Positions 52,194 through 60,498 of a DNA stretch of 64,000 nucleotides are shown here, in pieces (the first letter of the stretch is position 1; each line of letters opens with the position of its first letter). Origin of the DNA: Sphingomonas sp. PP-F2F-A104-K0414 (GTDB lineage: Bacteria; Pseudomonadota; Alphaproteobacteria; Sphingomonadales; Sphingomonadaceae); NCBI RefSeq assembly GCF_004340945.1, contig NZ_SLYD01000011.1, positions 30,510 to 94,509 on the forward strand, written 5' to 3'. Made by a program: the position numbers and the translations under genes. Below the pieces are notes generated by a model. The model did not search any database, was not told where the DNA came from, and saw only the letters and a list, made by a program, of their open reading frames with translations.

Positions 52194-52529
52194 GGCAATC
52201 CTCTCGAACGGGACGAGATAAAAGCAGAATAACCATCCTGCATATCAACGGCAATGGGCGTTCATAGTCCGAGACCGTCACTTTCTTCCATTCGCACATT
52301 TGTCTCGAAATAGTTTAACACCGAAAAAGGGAGCGGAGAATATGGCGCTGAACGAGCGGCCGCTTTCGGAAGTTGAGATTTGTCACCTCAGCGTCTGATT
52401 TTGGGCGGTTTCTGCCGTCGCAAAAGGGAACTCTTATGCAACGTTGGTGCCTGAATCTATTGCGCCCATTGCCTTATCGACTACGCTTCCTGGCAGAGGC
52501 GGCAGAGTCCGTTCCCTTGGGAGCTACTA
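52194..52529. other. Intergenic region
   Basis: About 340 nt between divergent genes. No recognisable promoter element. GTCGCAAAAGGGAACTCTTA near 52415 could be part of a decayed repeat. Confidence 0.35.
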
Positions 52530-53285
52530 ATGAAATTGGCCGTTCTCGCGATCATGATTGCCGTAAGCTCGTCGGCGGGAGCTCAGACGCCCTCATCGTC
52601 CCAAATTCTTGTCTCTAAGAGCGGCACTGCCAAGACACCGCCGGACATGGTCACGGTTGGATTTACCCTCCGTGGGGAGGGGGTGACGTCGGATGAGGCG
52701 AGCTCCAAACTGCGCGATAGCGCCAAAGCGATGAGCGCGGGCGTTGCGGGACTGTTGCAGAAGGCGGGGGAATATCACTCTTCCGCCCTTTCGATCGGAC
52801 AAGTGCGATCGAAAGATTGCGACGCGAACAGCTACGGACCGCAGCGGCTATCAACAGGGCCGTGTGCAATCATCGGCTATATTGCGTCGATGCCTGTCAC
52901 CATACAGACCTCACGCGTCGCTGACGCCGGCACCCTCGTCGGTTTAATCGGTCGCCTTGGGGGCTTGGATGCAAACCTGCGGGCCTTCTGGCTACGCGAC
53001 GATACGATCGCACGCCGACTTGCCATGCAGGCGGCTCTCGCTAGCGCGCAAACGCAAGCACGCTTGATCGCTGAAGGGTCAGGAGGCAGGCTAGGGCCGT
53101 TGTTGCGTGTGCAGGATGCCGACTATCGTGAAGTAGCATTGGACATGCTGCCCGCTGTGCAATCCGCAGAGGCACCTCCGCCTCCACCCCCACCTGCACC
53201 ACGGGCGCCCGTCCGCATCGACCTAGCGCCTGAACCGATTCAGACGACTGTGCGCCTGATGGCTGCATACGGGATTGATCGTTGA
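52530..53285 (+). CDS. Exported SIMPL-domain (DUF541) protein
   Basis: A 251-residue periplasmic protein with a signal peptide (MKLAVLAIMIAVSSSAGA) and a SIMPL domain: ILVSKSGTAKTPPDMVTVGF (the G-x-A-x-x-x-P-D pattern), VRSKDCDANSYGP, and ALASAQTQARLIAEGSGGRL. A proline-rich insert (APPPPPPPAPRAP) precedes the last strand. SIMPL proteins such as E. coli YggE affect oxidative stress and membrane protection. GGGAG is 6 nt before the ATG. Confidence 0.85.
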   Translation: MKLAVLAIMIAVSSSAGAQTPSSSQILVSKSGTAKTPPDMVTVGFTLRGEGVTSDEASSKLRDSAKAMSAGVAGLLQKAGEYHSSALSIGQVRSKDCDANSYGPQRLSTGPCAIIGYIASMPVTIQTSRVADAGTLVGLIGRLGGLDANLRAFWLRDDTIARRLAMQAALASAQTQARLIAEGSGGRLGPLLRVQDADYREVALDMLPAVQSAEAPPPPPPPAPRAPVRIDLAPEPIQTTVRLMAAYGIDR

Positions 53286-53348
53286 CCATCGCCATACGGA
53301 TCAGAATTTTGCATGAAGAAACGTACGGATTTCTGCCGTCGCCGAGCT

Positions 53349-53374
53349 GACGTAAAATTCGTGAATTTTGCATC
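53349..53374. repeat. 26-bp palindrome, copy 3
   Basis: GACGTAAAATT-CGTG-AATTTTGCATC, between convergent gene ends (53285 and 53384). An isolated half site AATTTTGCAT occurs at about 53306. Confidence 0.6.
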
Positions 53375-53383
53375 ATAGGAGCA

Positions 53384-53908
53384 TTAACTGGGGCTGATTA
53401 CCGTATCGACGATCTGGCCTAGCGTGCCGACGAGCTTACCTGTCCAATCGATCGTTCGGGTTCGCTTGGGGGTGATGATCTCCATCGTCGAAGCGTAACC
53501 TCCGATCGGCGTATCGCCACCGCTGACCTTTTCAAGGTAGGCCTGACGGTCGATTAGCAAGTGATCAAGCGCTCTGCCTGTGTCTGAGGAAAGTGCGGTT
53601 TTCGATGCGGAAAGCGGATGAGGATCGATTCGAAGCAACCCCGGCCCTTCTTCTCCCGCTCGTTCGACCGTCCACTTTCCGTCTTTGCTTCGCAAGGCGA
53701 CAATGCTCCATTCGGTTCTCGTATGATGCTGTGCGACACCGTAGATTATAATCATGGTGTCCGCCGTAGGCAGCACCACGCCAAGGCGAGAGCGCAGTGC
53801 GTCTCCGGGGTGCTGCGATCGTTCGACCACAACTTGGGTAGGCGCTACGGTAAGTGAGGATGTGGCGGAAAGAAGCATCAGCGCGATCGAGGAGAGCATC
53901 TGGGTCAT
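53384..53908 (-). CDS. Hypothetical exported protein (174 aa)
   Basis: A 174-residue protein with a signal peptide (MLSSIALMLLSATSSLTVA) and a mainly beta mature part (TEWSIVALRSKDGKWTVERA) with conserved-looking GGYASTMEIITPKRTRTIDW. I do not recognise a family. It faces the SIMPL gene tail to tail. Confidence 0.6.
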   Translation of the reverse strand: MTQMLSSIALMLLSATSSLTVAPTQVVVERSQHPGDALRSRLGVVLPTADTMIIIYGVAQHHTRTEWSIVALRSKDGKWTVERAGEEGPGLLRIDPHPLSASKTALSSDTGRALDHLLIDRQAYLEKVSGGDTPIGGYASTMEIITPKRTRTIDWTGKLVGTLGQIVDTVISPS

Positions 53909-53979
53909 TCAGTCAGCCTGCCGAAACCTGCTTGGGTCTGCAAGTGGCGGCTCACAACCAGCCGATTAGACCCTCGCTT

Positions 53980-54005
53980 GATGCAAAACTTTTAATTTTC
54001 GCATC
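53980..54005. repeat. 26-bp palindrome, copy 4
   Basis: GATGCAAAACT-TTTA-ATTTTCGCATC, one mismatch pair. It lies upstream of the exported protein gene and downstream of the SDR gene on the minus strand. Confidence 0.65.
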
Positions 54006-54122
54006 AGGATCGACCAGGGTGAAAAATATCGCCCTGAATAGATGGCTGCTTTCGGGCTGACGAGCCGACGAGCTAAACGGTCGAGAATGGGCGCGAACTG
54101 CCGCGCAGCGCGGGGTTGGCAA

Positions 54123-54183
54123 GACCCAGTTCCGGACGTTCGTTGCGTATCTGAGGCTGCCCAGTATCGGACGTTTGTTCATC
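54123..54183 (+). repeat. Type-2 intergenic repeat
   Basis: GACCCAGTTCCGGACGTTCG...CAGTATCGGACGTTTGTTCA, ending inside the stop region of the SDR gene. Confidence 0.55.
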
Positions 54184-55048
54184 CGACCGCTTTCGCTGCC
54201 TCAACCTCACGTTCTGCCTGTACGAACCCGTACGTGGGGACAATTTCCTGATCCCGATCCTTGATCTCATCCCAACGTGCAACGACCTGCTCTCCAGCAT
54301 CGGCCGCGATCCCTACGTAGGCCCCGTGAGTCAGCGTGATGTTCGCAGCGGCGAAATGACCCGCGCCGGCGCACAGGATCGATCGCGTGGGAGCGTCGTC
54401 GCCGACCAGGGCCAGCAGGGCTGGCGAGACACGCTCCGGTGCAAGCATCTTCAGGCTTGCTGCATCGAGCACGCCCTCGGTCATGCCCGTCGCAGCGGTT
54501 GGCGCCAGACAGTTGACGCGGATACCGTACTTCTCGCCCTCGATCGCCAGTGTTTGCATCAGGCCGACCAGCGCCATCTTCGCCGCACCATAATTCGCCT
54601 GTCCGAAGTTGCCGTACAGCCCGGACGAGGAGGTCGTCATGACGATCCGGCCGAAACCACGTTGGCGCATGGGCTCCCAGACGGCCTTGCTGCAGATCGC
54701 CGCGCCCATCAGGTGGACGTCGACCACGGTGCGAAAGTCGGCAATCGTCATCTTGGCAAAGCTCTTGTCGCGCAGAATGCCAGCGTTGTTGACGAGGATG
54801 TCGATATGCCCCCACGCCTGGAGCGCCGCGCTGACCATCGCCTCGATCGCCGCATCGTCGGTGACGGATGCCGCGTATGCCAGCGCAGTGCCGCCACTAT
54901 CGCGCACTTCTTGCGCGATGCGTTCGGCGGCGTCCACGGTCACGTCGTTCACCAGTATCTTCGCGCCCTTGCTGGCGAGGTAGAGTGCATGGGCTCGACC
55001 CAGACCGCCGCCCGCGCCCGTGACTATCGCGGTTTTCCCATCAAGCAT
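54179..55048 (-). CDS. SDR-family oxidoreductase (hydroxyacyl-CoA-dehydrogenase-like)
   Basis: A 289-residue SDR of the peroxisomal MFE-2-like group: TGAGGGLGRAHALYLASKGA cofactor motif, NNAGILRDKSF, catalytic SSSGLYGNFGQ and YGAAK. The C-terminal extension (DRDQEIVPTYGFVQAE) is also typical of that group, which oxidises 3-hydroxyacyl-CoA thioesters, so beta-oxidation-type chemistry is likely. AGAGGA 6 nt before ATG. A 36-nt palindrome lies 15 nt upstream of the start. Confidence 0.88.
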   Translation of the reverse strand: MLDGKTAIVTGAGGGLGRAHALYLASKGAKILVNDVTVDAAERIAQEVRDSGGTALAYAASVTDDAAIEAMVSAALQAWGHIDILVNNAGILRDKSFAKMTIADFRTVVDVHLMGAAICSKAVWEPMRQRGFGRIVMTTSSSGLYGNFGQANYGAAKMALVGLMQTLAIEGEKYGIRVNCLAPTAATGMTEGVLDAASLKMLAPERVSPALLALVGDDAPTRSILCAGAGHFAAANITLTHGAYVGIAADAGEQVVARWDEIKDRDQEIVPTYGFVQAEREVEAAKAVG

Positions 55049-55063
55049 CGCCAATCCTCTCAC

Positions 55064-55099
55064 GCCTCTTATTCGCTCACGTGATAGCGAATAAGAGGC
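55064..55099. promoter_or_regulatory. 36-nt palindrome, operator candidate
   Basis: GCCTCTTATTCGCT-CACGTGAT-AGCGAATAAGAGGC: perfect 14-bp arms, 8-nt centre. It lies between the TetR stop and the SDR start and covers the likely SDR promoter. AT-rich arms without a T tail make a regulator-binding site more likely than a terminator. Confidence 0.6.
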
Positions 55100-55132
55100 A
55101 TGATGCAATCGCTTGCTTTAAGTCGGTGGTCG

Positions 55133-55804
55133 CTAGCTGCAGATCGAGCGGAAGCCGGCGGCCATGAAATTAGCCATGACCTCCTTCACCGCTGGAAAGT
55201 CGTCCGAATGGCAGAGACCACCCGACAGCTTGTCGATCCGTCCGGTGCGCGCGAGGGTGAGCATCAGCGCGCCGGTGACGAAGTGATAGCCCCAGAAGAT
55301 GCGGTCCTCGGGGCAATTGGGCAGCGCGCGCTTGAGCAGTTCGATCAGCCGGAGAACGACCGGATCGAAATGCTGGTCCATCAGGTCGGCGCCCCATTCG
55401 GGTGTGTTGGCGACCTGCGCGCCGAGCTTGGCGTAATGCTTCCAGCCCTCCCCGCCTTCGATATAGGTATCGAGATCGGTGTCGAGGAACGCGTGGAGCG
55501 CACCTTCGACGGTCGGTGCGTCGCCCGCTGCACGCTCATAATCCTCTAGCGCCTTCATCCGGCGTTCGCTGGTTACGCCGGCACGTCGCGCGAAGACCGC
55601 GTCGAAAAGCGCCTTCTTATCGCTGAAATAATAATTCAGCAGCGTGTGGTGGACGCCGACCTGCTTTGCGACGTCCTTCAACGTGACGCCATGCAGGCCA
55701 TGCTTCGAAAACAGTTCCTCTGCCGCGTCGAAAATCTGTTCCATGGTCTCGGCACGCTGGTCGGCCTTGCGCGAGCGGCGGGCGGGTTTTTCGGTTTGCG
55801 TCAC
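55133..55804 (-). CDS. TetR-family transcriptional regulator
   Basis: A 223-residue regulator. Helix-turn-helix VTLKDVAKQVGVHHTLLNYY (about 40-59) and a helical ligand domain ending FMAAGFRSICS. The start is a GTG, supported weakly by GGGAT just upstream; a TTG 13 codons earlier is possible. It is co-directional with the SDR gene and divergent from the MFS/esterase genes, so it probably controls both sides. Confidence 0.88.
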   Translation of the reverse strand: MTQTEKPARRSRKADQRAETMEQIFDAAEELFSKHGLHGVTLKDVAKQVGVHHTLLNYYFSDKKALFDAVFARRAGVTSERRMKALEDYERAAGDAPTVEGALHAFLDTDLDTYIEGGEGWKHYAKLGAQVANTPEWGADLMDQHFDPVVLRLIELLKRALPNCPEDRIFWGYHFVTGALMLTLARTGRIDKLSGGLCHSDDFPAVKEVMANFMAAGFRSICS

Positions 55805-55858
55805 ATCCCGATCACTCTCGCCTAATGCCGCAGGCGTCAAGCACCGCTCGCTCGCAAT

Positions 55859-55872
55859 CGTGTGTTCACACG
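55859..55872. promoter_or_regulatory. Short palindrome in TetR/MFS divergent region
   Basis: CGTGTG-TT-CACACG, perfect 6-bp arms. TTGACA at 55887 with a 17-nt spacer to CATTCT (55910) is a possible MFS promoter 15 nt downstream of it. Confidence 0.4.
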
Positions 55873-55948
55873 CAAGAGAGTGTGCATTGACAGTCTCGGA
55901 AAGGTTCAGCATTCTGAGCTCATAATCCACGCCAAGTGGGAGAGGTTG

Positions 55949-57274
55949 ATGGCAGTACTGAGCAGCGTTGCGACGTCGGAGTCGCAGCCGGTTATACCCT
56001 TGGCGCAACGCCCAGCTACCAGGCGTGCCCGACGCCCTGGCATCGTGCTGGCAATGCTGACCTTCGTGTACGTGCTGAACTTCCTCGACCGACAGCTGCT
56101 GGGTATCCTCGCCAAGCCGATCCAAGATTCGCTGCATATCACCGATGGCCAACTCGGGTTGATCGGTGGACTGTATTTCGCGCTGTTCTATTGCTTCATC
56201 GCGATCCCGGTCAGCTGGCTGGCCGACCGTACGAGCAAGGTCGGCATCCTGACGCTCGCCTGCGCGATCTGGAGCGCGGCGACGATCGCGTGCGGCATGG
56301 CGCGTACGTATCCGCAACTGGTGGCCGGCCGGATGCTGGTCGGGTTCGGCGAAGCGGGCGGCGTCCCGCCCTCCTATGCGCTGATCACGGATACCTTCGC
56401 ACCGGGCAAGCGCGGCGTGGCGTTCGGCATCTACAATCTGGGCCCACCGATCGGTGCGGCGCTCGGGATCGCACTCGGCGCGTCGATCGCGGCGGCCTAT
56501 GACTGGCGCGACGCGTTCATCACGATCGGCATCGTCGGCATCGTCGCCGCCATCGCCCTGCCGTTCATAATCCGCGAGCCGGCGCGGGACGGCGCGACCG
56601 ACGGCGATGCAGTTACGCGCGACCGTGCGCCGTTCTGGGGCACGGTAAAGGCGTTCTTCGCAAACCCGGTGATGACGCTGGCCGCGTTCGGCAGCGGCGC
56701 AACGCAGTTCGTCACCTATGGCCTCGGCAATTTCGCGGTACTGTTCCTGATCCGGGAGAAGGGCATGACGCTGCCCGAGATCGCGATCTGGTACGCCGTC
56801 GCGATCGTGGTCGGAATGGGCGGCGGGATGATCGCGTCGGGGCGGATCATCGACCGCTTCACCCGCGGATCGCGCCGCGTCTTCGCGATCGCGCCGGCAG
56901 TGTCCCTTGCGGTGTCGATGCCGTTCTACCTGGCGTTCGTCTGGGCACCGACCTGGCCGCTGGCGCTCGCCCTGCTGACGATCGTGATGTTCTTCAACTA
57001 TTTCTACCTCTCCTGCTCGGTGACGCTGGTGCAGGAGGAAGCTGCGCCCAACCAGCGCGTGCTGGCGGGTGCGTTGCTGCTGCTGGTGATGAACTTCATC
57101 GGCCTCGGCCTCGGACCGACCTGGGTCGGTGCCGCCAGCGACTGGTTCGCCGCACATGGCGCGACCAATCCGCTGCAGCTGTCGCTTTACACGCTCACCC
57201 CATTCTACGCAGTCGCGATCGGCCTGTTCCTCTGGCTCGCGCGCACGCTGTCCCGTCAGGAGTCCCGCATATGA
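55949..57274 (+). CDS. MFS transporter (spinster-like)
   Basis: A 441-residue major-facilitator protein with about 12 membrane segments: TFVYVLNFLDRQLLGILAKP, LADRTSKVGILTLACAIWSA, GEAGGVPPSYALITDTFAPG and a C-terminal LYTLTPFYAVAIGLFLWLAR. The VLNFLDRQLL/GEAGG signature places it in the spinster-like group that often accompanies aromatic or lipid catabolic genes in sphingomonads. GGGAGAGG lies 3 nt before the ATG. Its stop overlaps the carboxylesterase start. Confidence 0.9.
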   Translation: MAVLSSVATSESQPVIPLAQRPATRRARRPGIVLAMLTFVYVLNFLDRQLLGILAKPIQDSLHITDGQLGLIGGLYFALFYCFIAIPVSWLADRTSKVGILTLACAIWSAATIACGMARTYPQLVAGRMLVGFGEAGGVPPSYALITDTFAPGKRGVAFGIYNLGPPIGAALGIALGASIAAAYDWRDAFITIGIVGIVAAIALPFIIREPARDGATDGDAVTRDRAPFWGTVKAFFANPVMTLAAFGSGATQFVTYGLGNFAVLFLIREKGMTLPEIAIWYAVAIVVGMGGGMIASGRIIDRFTRGSRRVFAIAPAVSLAVSMPFYLAFVWAPTWPLALALLTIVMFFNYFYLSCSVTLVQEEAAPNQRVLAGALLLLVMNFIGLGLGPTWVGAASDWFAAHGATNPLQLSLYTLTPFYAVAIGLFLWLARTLSRQESRI

Positions 57275-58902
57275 AGGCGTATCACGGTCTGGTTTCGCTC
57301 CTGCTCGCAAGCGCTACGCCCGTCTTTGCAGCAGACAGAGCGCCCGTCGTCGATGCGCCTGCAGGCCGCGTGTCGGGCACGGCCGCAGGCGACGTCCGCG
57401 TCTTCAAGGGCATTCCCTACGCAGCCGCGCCGACCGGCAAACTGCGCTGGCGTGCGCCCGTCGCGCTGCCGCGCTGGTCGGGCGAGCGTGCGGCGATCGA
57501 TTTCGGGCCGGCATGCGTGCAGCCCCAGGGCGGCACCACGACGATCTATTCGGGTCCGCCGATGCCCGTCAGTGAAGACTGCCTGTCGCTCAACGTCTGG
57601 ACGCCCGCCAACGCGAAGAATGCGCCGGTAATGGTGTGGATTCACGGCGGTGCACTCGTCACCGGATCGAGCCGCGAGCCGACCTATGACGGCCGGAAGT
57701 TCGCCGAGCGCGGGGTGATCGTCGTTTCGATCAACTACCGGCTGGGAGTGCTCGGCTGGCTTGCACATCCGTGGCTGAGCCGTGAGTCGTCGCAGCGCGT
57801 ATCGGGCAATTACGGCCTGCTCGACCAGATCGCCGCGCTAAAATGGGTGCGCGACAACATCGGATCGTTCGGCGGCGATGCGCGCAACGTGACGATCGCG
57901 GGCGAGTCCGCCGGAGGTCTGAGCGCGCTGTACCTGATGACGTCGCCCGCGGCGCACGGTCTGTTCGCCAAGGCGATCGCGGAGAGTTCATACATGATCT
58001 CGATGCCTGAATTGCGCAAAAGCGTGTTCGGTGCGCCGTCAGGCGAAGGCGGCGGACAATTGCTGACCGGTGCGGTGCAGATGCCGGACGTCGAGAGCCT
58101 CCGCGCGATGGACGCGCAAGCGCTTACGGATACCTCCGCCAAGCTCGGCTTCGCGCCGTTCGGCGTGGTCGATGGCGCGGTGCTGCCGCAGCAGATGGTG
58201 GACGCGTTCGACCAGGGCAAGCAGGCGGCCGTGCCCGTGCTCGCCGGCTTCAACCAGGGGGAAATCCGCTCGCTGAAGATGCTCGCGCCCAAGCCGACGC
58301 AGACCGCGGAGGCGTATGAGCGCACGATCCGCGACCGCTACGGTGACCTGTCCGATGCGTTCCTGCGGCTTTATCCCGCCAGCAGCTATCCAGAGAGCAT
58401 TCTCGCAACGACACGCGACGCGCTATATGGCTGGACTGCGGAACGGCTGGTGCGGAAGCAGGCGGCGCTGGGCGTCCCGGCGTATCTTTATCTTTTCGAT
58501 CACGGCTATCCCGCTGCCGACCAAGCCGGTCTTCATGCCTTTCATGCGAGCGAACTGCCGTTCGTGTTCGGCAATTTCGACGGCACGCCGCCGCGCTGGC
58601 CGAAGGTGCCGGATACCGAGGGCGAACGGGCATTGTCGGATGCGATGATCGATTACTGGGCGAGCTTCGTTCGCGACGGCAAGCCTGTCGCGCGCAACGC
58701 CGCGCGGTGGCCCGCCTATGACGCGAACCAGAGCTATATGCATTTCGGCGCAACACCGGTGGTGCAGCAGACGCTGATGCCGGGGATGTTTGCGCTGAAC
58801 GAGAGCGTGATGTGCCGGCGTCGCGCGACCGGCAAGATCGGGTGGAACTGGAACGTCGGGTTGGCCGCGCCGAACCTGCCGCCGGTCGCGACTTGCGACT
58901 AG
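57271..58902 (+). CDS. Exported type-B carboxylesterase
   Basis: A 543-residue carboxylesterase/lipase (COesterase family) with a signal peptide (MKAYHGLVSLLLASATPVFA). VFKGIPYAAAPTGKLRW, EDCLSLNVWTP, oxyanion WIHGGAL, nucleophile Ser213 in GESAGG, acid near GFNQGE, and catalytic His in HAFHASELPFVFGNF. It would hydrolyse esters outside the cytoplasm, and the MFS protein upstream could import the products. The ATG overlaps the MFS stop (ATGA). Confidence 0.92.
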   Translation: MKAYHGLVSLLLASATPVFAADRAPVVDAPAGRVSGTAAGDVRVFKGIPYAAAPTGKLRWRAPVALPRWSGERAAIDFGPACVQPQGGTTTIYSGPPMPVSEDCLSLNVWTPANAKNAPVMVWIHGGALVTGSSREPTYDGRKFAERGVIVVSINYRLGVLGWLAHPWLSRESSQRVSGNYGLLDQIAALKWVRDNIGSFGGDARNVTIAGESAGGLSALYLMTSPAAHGLFAKAIAESSYMISMPELRKSVFGAPSGEGGGQLLTGAVQMPDVESLRAMDAQALTDTSAKLGFAPFGVVDGAVLPQQMVDAFDQGKQAAVPVLAGFNQGEIRSLKMLAPKPTQTAEAYERTIRDRYGDLSDAFLRLYPASSYPESILATTRDALYGWTAERLVRKQAALGVPAYLYLFDHGYPAADQAGLHAFHASELPFVFGNFDGTPPRWPKVPDTEGERALSDAMIDYWASFVRDGKPVARNAARWPAYDANQSYMHFGATPVVQQTLMPGMFALNESVMCRRRATGKIGWNWNVGLAAPNLPPVATCD

Positions 58903-58912
58903 CGGCGCGCCG

Positions 58913-60493
58913 TCACACCTGCTCGGCGACGATCAGCCCCTGCTCATAGTCGGTGCGGAGCCGGGTCTTGTCGATCTTGCCGGTCGACGCGAGCGGCATC
59001 ATGCTGACCATTGCGACGCGGTCGGGGATCCACCAGTCGGCGACTTTCCCGCGTAGCAGGTCCAGCAACATGCGGGCGTCGTTGCTCGGTTCACCCTCCA
59101 CCACCAGTAACGGACGCTCACCCCAGCGCGGATCGGGTCGCCCGATCACCGCGACGTGCCGTACGGAGGCATGCGCGCCGATGATCGCCTCGATCTCGGC
59201 AGGATTGATCCACTCGCCGCCCGACTTGATCAGGTCCTTCGCACGGCCGCAGATGGTGAGGTTGCCGGCCGAGTCGATGGTCGCGAGATCGCCCGTGTCG
59301 AAATAGCCCTCGTCGTCGAGCGCCTCCGTATCGGCGTCGAAATATCGATCGAGGACGCTCGCCCCCCTCACCTTCAGATGCCCCTGCATGCCGCGCTGTT
59401 CGGGAAGGCTAACGCCGTCTACATCGGTCAGCTTGAGGTCCAGCCCGAGTGGCGGCGGGCCTGCGGACCCGGACGATCCCGGCGCGGCGGTGGCCGGTGA
59501 TATCGTCCCGATCGGCGAAAGCTCCGTCATGCCCCAGCTCGTCTGCACCCGCGCGCCGAGCCGCGTCTGGAGACGATCGAGTAATGCATCGGGACAGTTC
59601 GACCCGCCGATGATCACGCGTTTCAGCGATGGTAGGTCCTCGCCCGTGCGATCGAGATGATCGACCAACCCGAGCCATACGGTCTGCACGCCGACCGCCA
59701 CCGTCACTGCCTCGTCGCGCATGATCTGCGCTAGGCTGGCGCCGTCGAGATGCCGACCGGGCAGGACCAGCTTTGTGCCCGCCGCGGGCGCCGCGAACGG
59801 CAGTCCCCAGCCATTGGCATGGAACATCGGGACCGCGAGCAGCAGCACGTCGCGTGCCGTCAGTCCCACGACATCGGCTTGCAGAGCCCGCAGCGTGTGC
59901 AGATAGTTGGATCGGTGCGTGTAGAGAACGCCCTTCGGCCGCCCCGTGGTGCCCGACGTGTAGCAGAGCCCCGCAGGCGCGTTCTCGTCGAACGCGCCCC
60001 AGTTTACGGGCGTGCCATGCGCCGCAACCAAGGCTTGTTTTGACCAGGTCGCGCCGTTCGTTGGCTCTGCCTCGTCACCGTCCAGTTCGATGACGTGCCG
60101 GACACCGGGACAGTGCGGGAGAATCTGGGCGATCAGCGGCATCATATCGGTCGCGACCGCCAGGATACGGTCGTCCGCCTCGTTGATCATCGCCGCCAAC
60201 TGCGCCGGAGTCAGTCGCGGGTTGAGCGTGTGGCAGACGCAGCCAATTCCCATCACTCCGTAATAGACTTCGAGATGATCCCGCGTGTTCCAGGCTAGCG
60301 TGCCGATCCGGTCGCCCGGCTGAACGCCGAGCGCGACCAGCGCGCCCGACAATCGGTTGGCCCGCTCGCGCAGGTCCGCATAGCCGAAGCGTGCGACCGG
60401 AACGCCCTTCTCCGCCCAGACCACTTCGTGATCGCCGAACCATTTGCCGGCGTGGTCGAGGAACTTGTCTACCGTCAGTCCGAAGCTCTGCAT
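58913..60493 (-). CDS. AMP-dependent acyl-CoA synthetase
   Basis: A 526-residue adenylate-forming ligase: P-loop-like YTSGTTGRPKGV (178-189), SWGMTELSPIGT, GYFDTGDLATID, KSGGEWINPAEIE, and the C-terminal catalytic lysine in STGKIDKTRLR. It groups with long- and medium-chain fatty-acid CoA ligases (FadD3/AlkK type). It activates a carboxylic acid such as the esterase product. It follows the TBDR stop by 5 nt, so they are one operon. Confidence 0.92.
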   Translation of the reverse strand: MQSFGLTVDKFLDHAGKWFGDHEVVWAEKGVPVARFGYADLRERANRLSGALVALGVQPGDRIGTLAWNTRDHLEVYYGVMGIGCVCHTLNPRLTPAQLAAMINEADDRILAVATDMMPLIAQILPHCPGVRHVIELDGDEAEPTNGATWSKQALVAAHGTPVNWGAFDENAPAGLCYTSGTTGRPKGVLYTHRSNYLHTLRALQADVVGLTARDVLLLAVPMFHANGWGLPFAAPAAGTKLVLPGRHLDGASLAQIMRDEAVTVAVGVQTVWLGLVDHLDRTGEDLPSLKRVIIGGSNCPDALLDRLQTRLGARVQTSWGMTELSPIGTISPATAAPGSSGSAGPPPLGLDLKLTDVDGVSLPEQRGMQGHLKVRGASVLDRYFDADTEALDDEGYFDTGDLATIDSAGNLTICGRAKDLIKSGGEWINPAEIEAIIGAHASVRHVAVIGRPDPRWGERPLLVVEGEPSNDARMLLDLLRGKVADWWIPDRVAMVSMMPLASTGKIDKTRLRTDYEQGLIVAEQV

Positions 60494-60498
60494 GGTCG

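Noticed and set aside
55812..57310. Upstream extension of the TetR frame
   Set aside because: It runs antisense through the MFS gene; the helix-turn-helix protein starts at about 55804.
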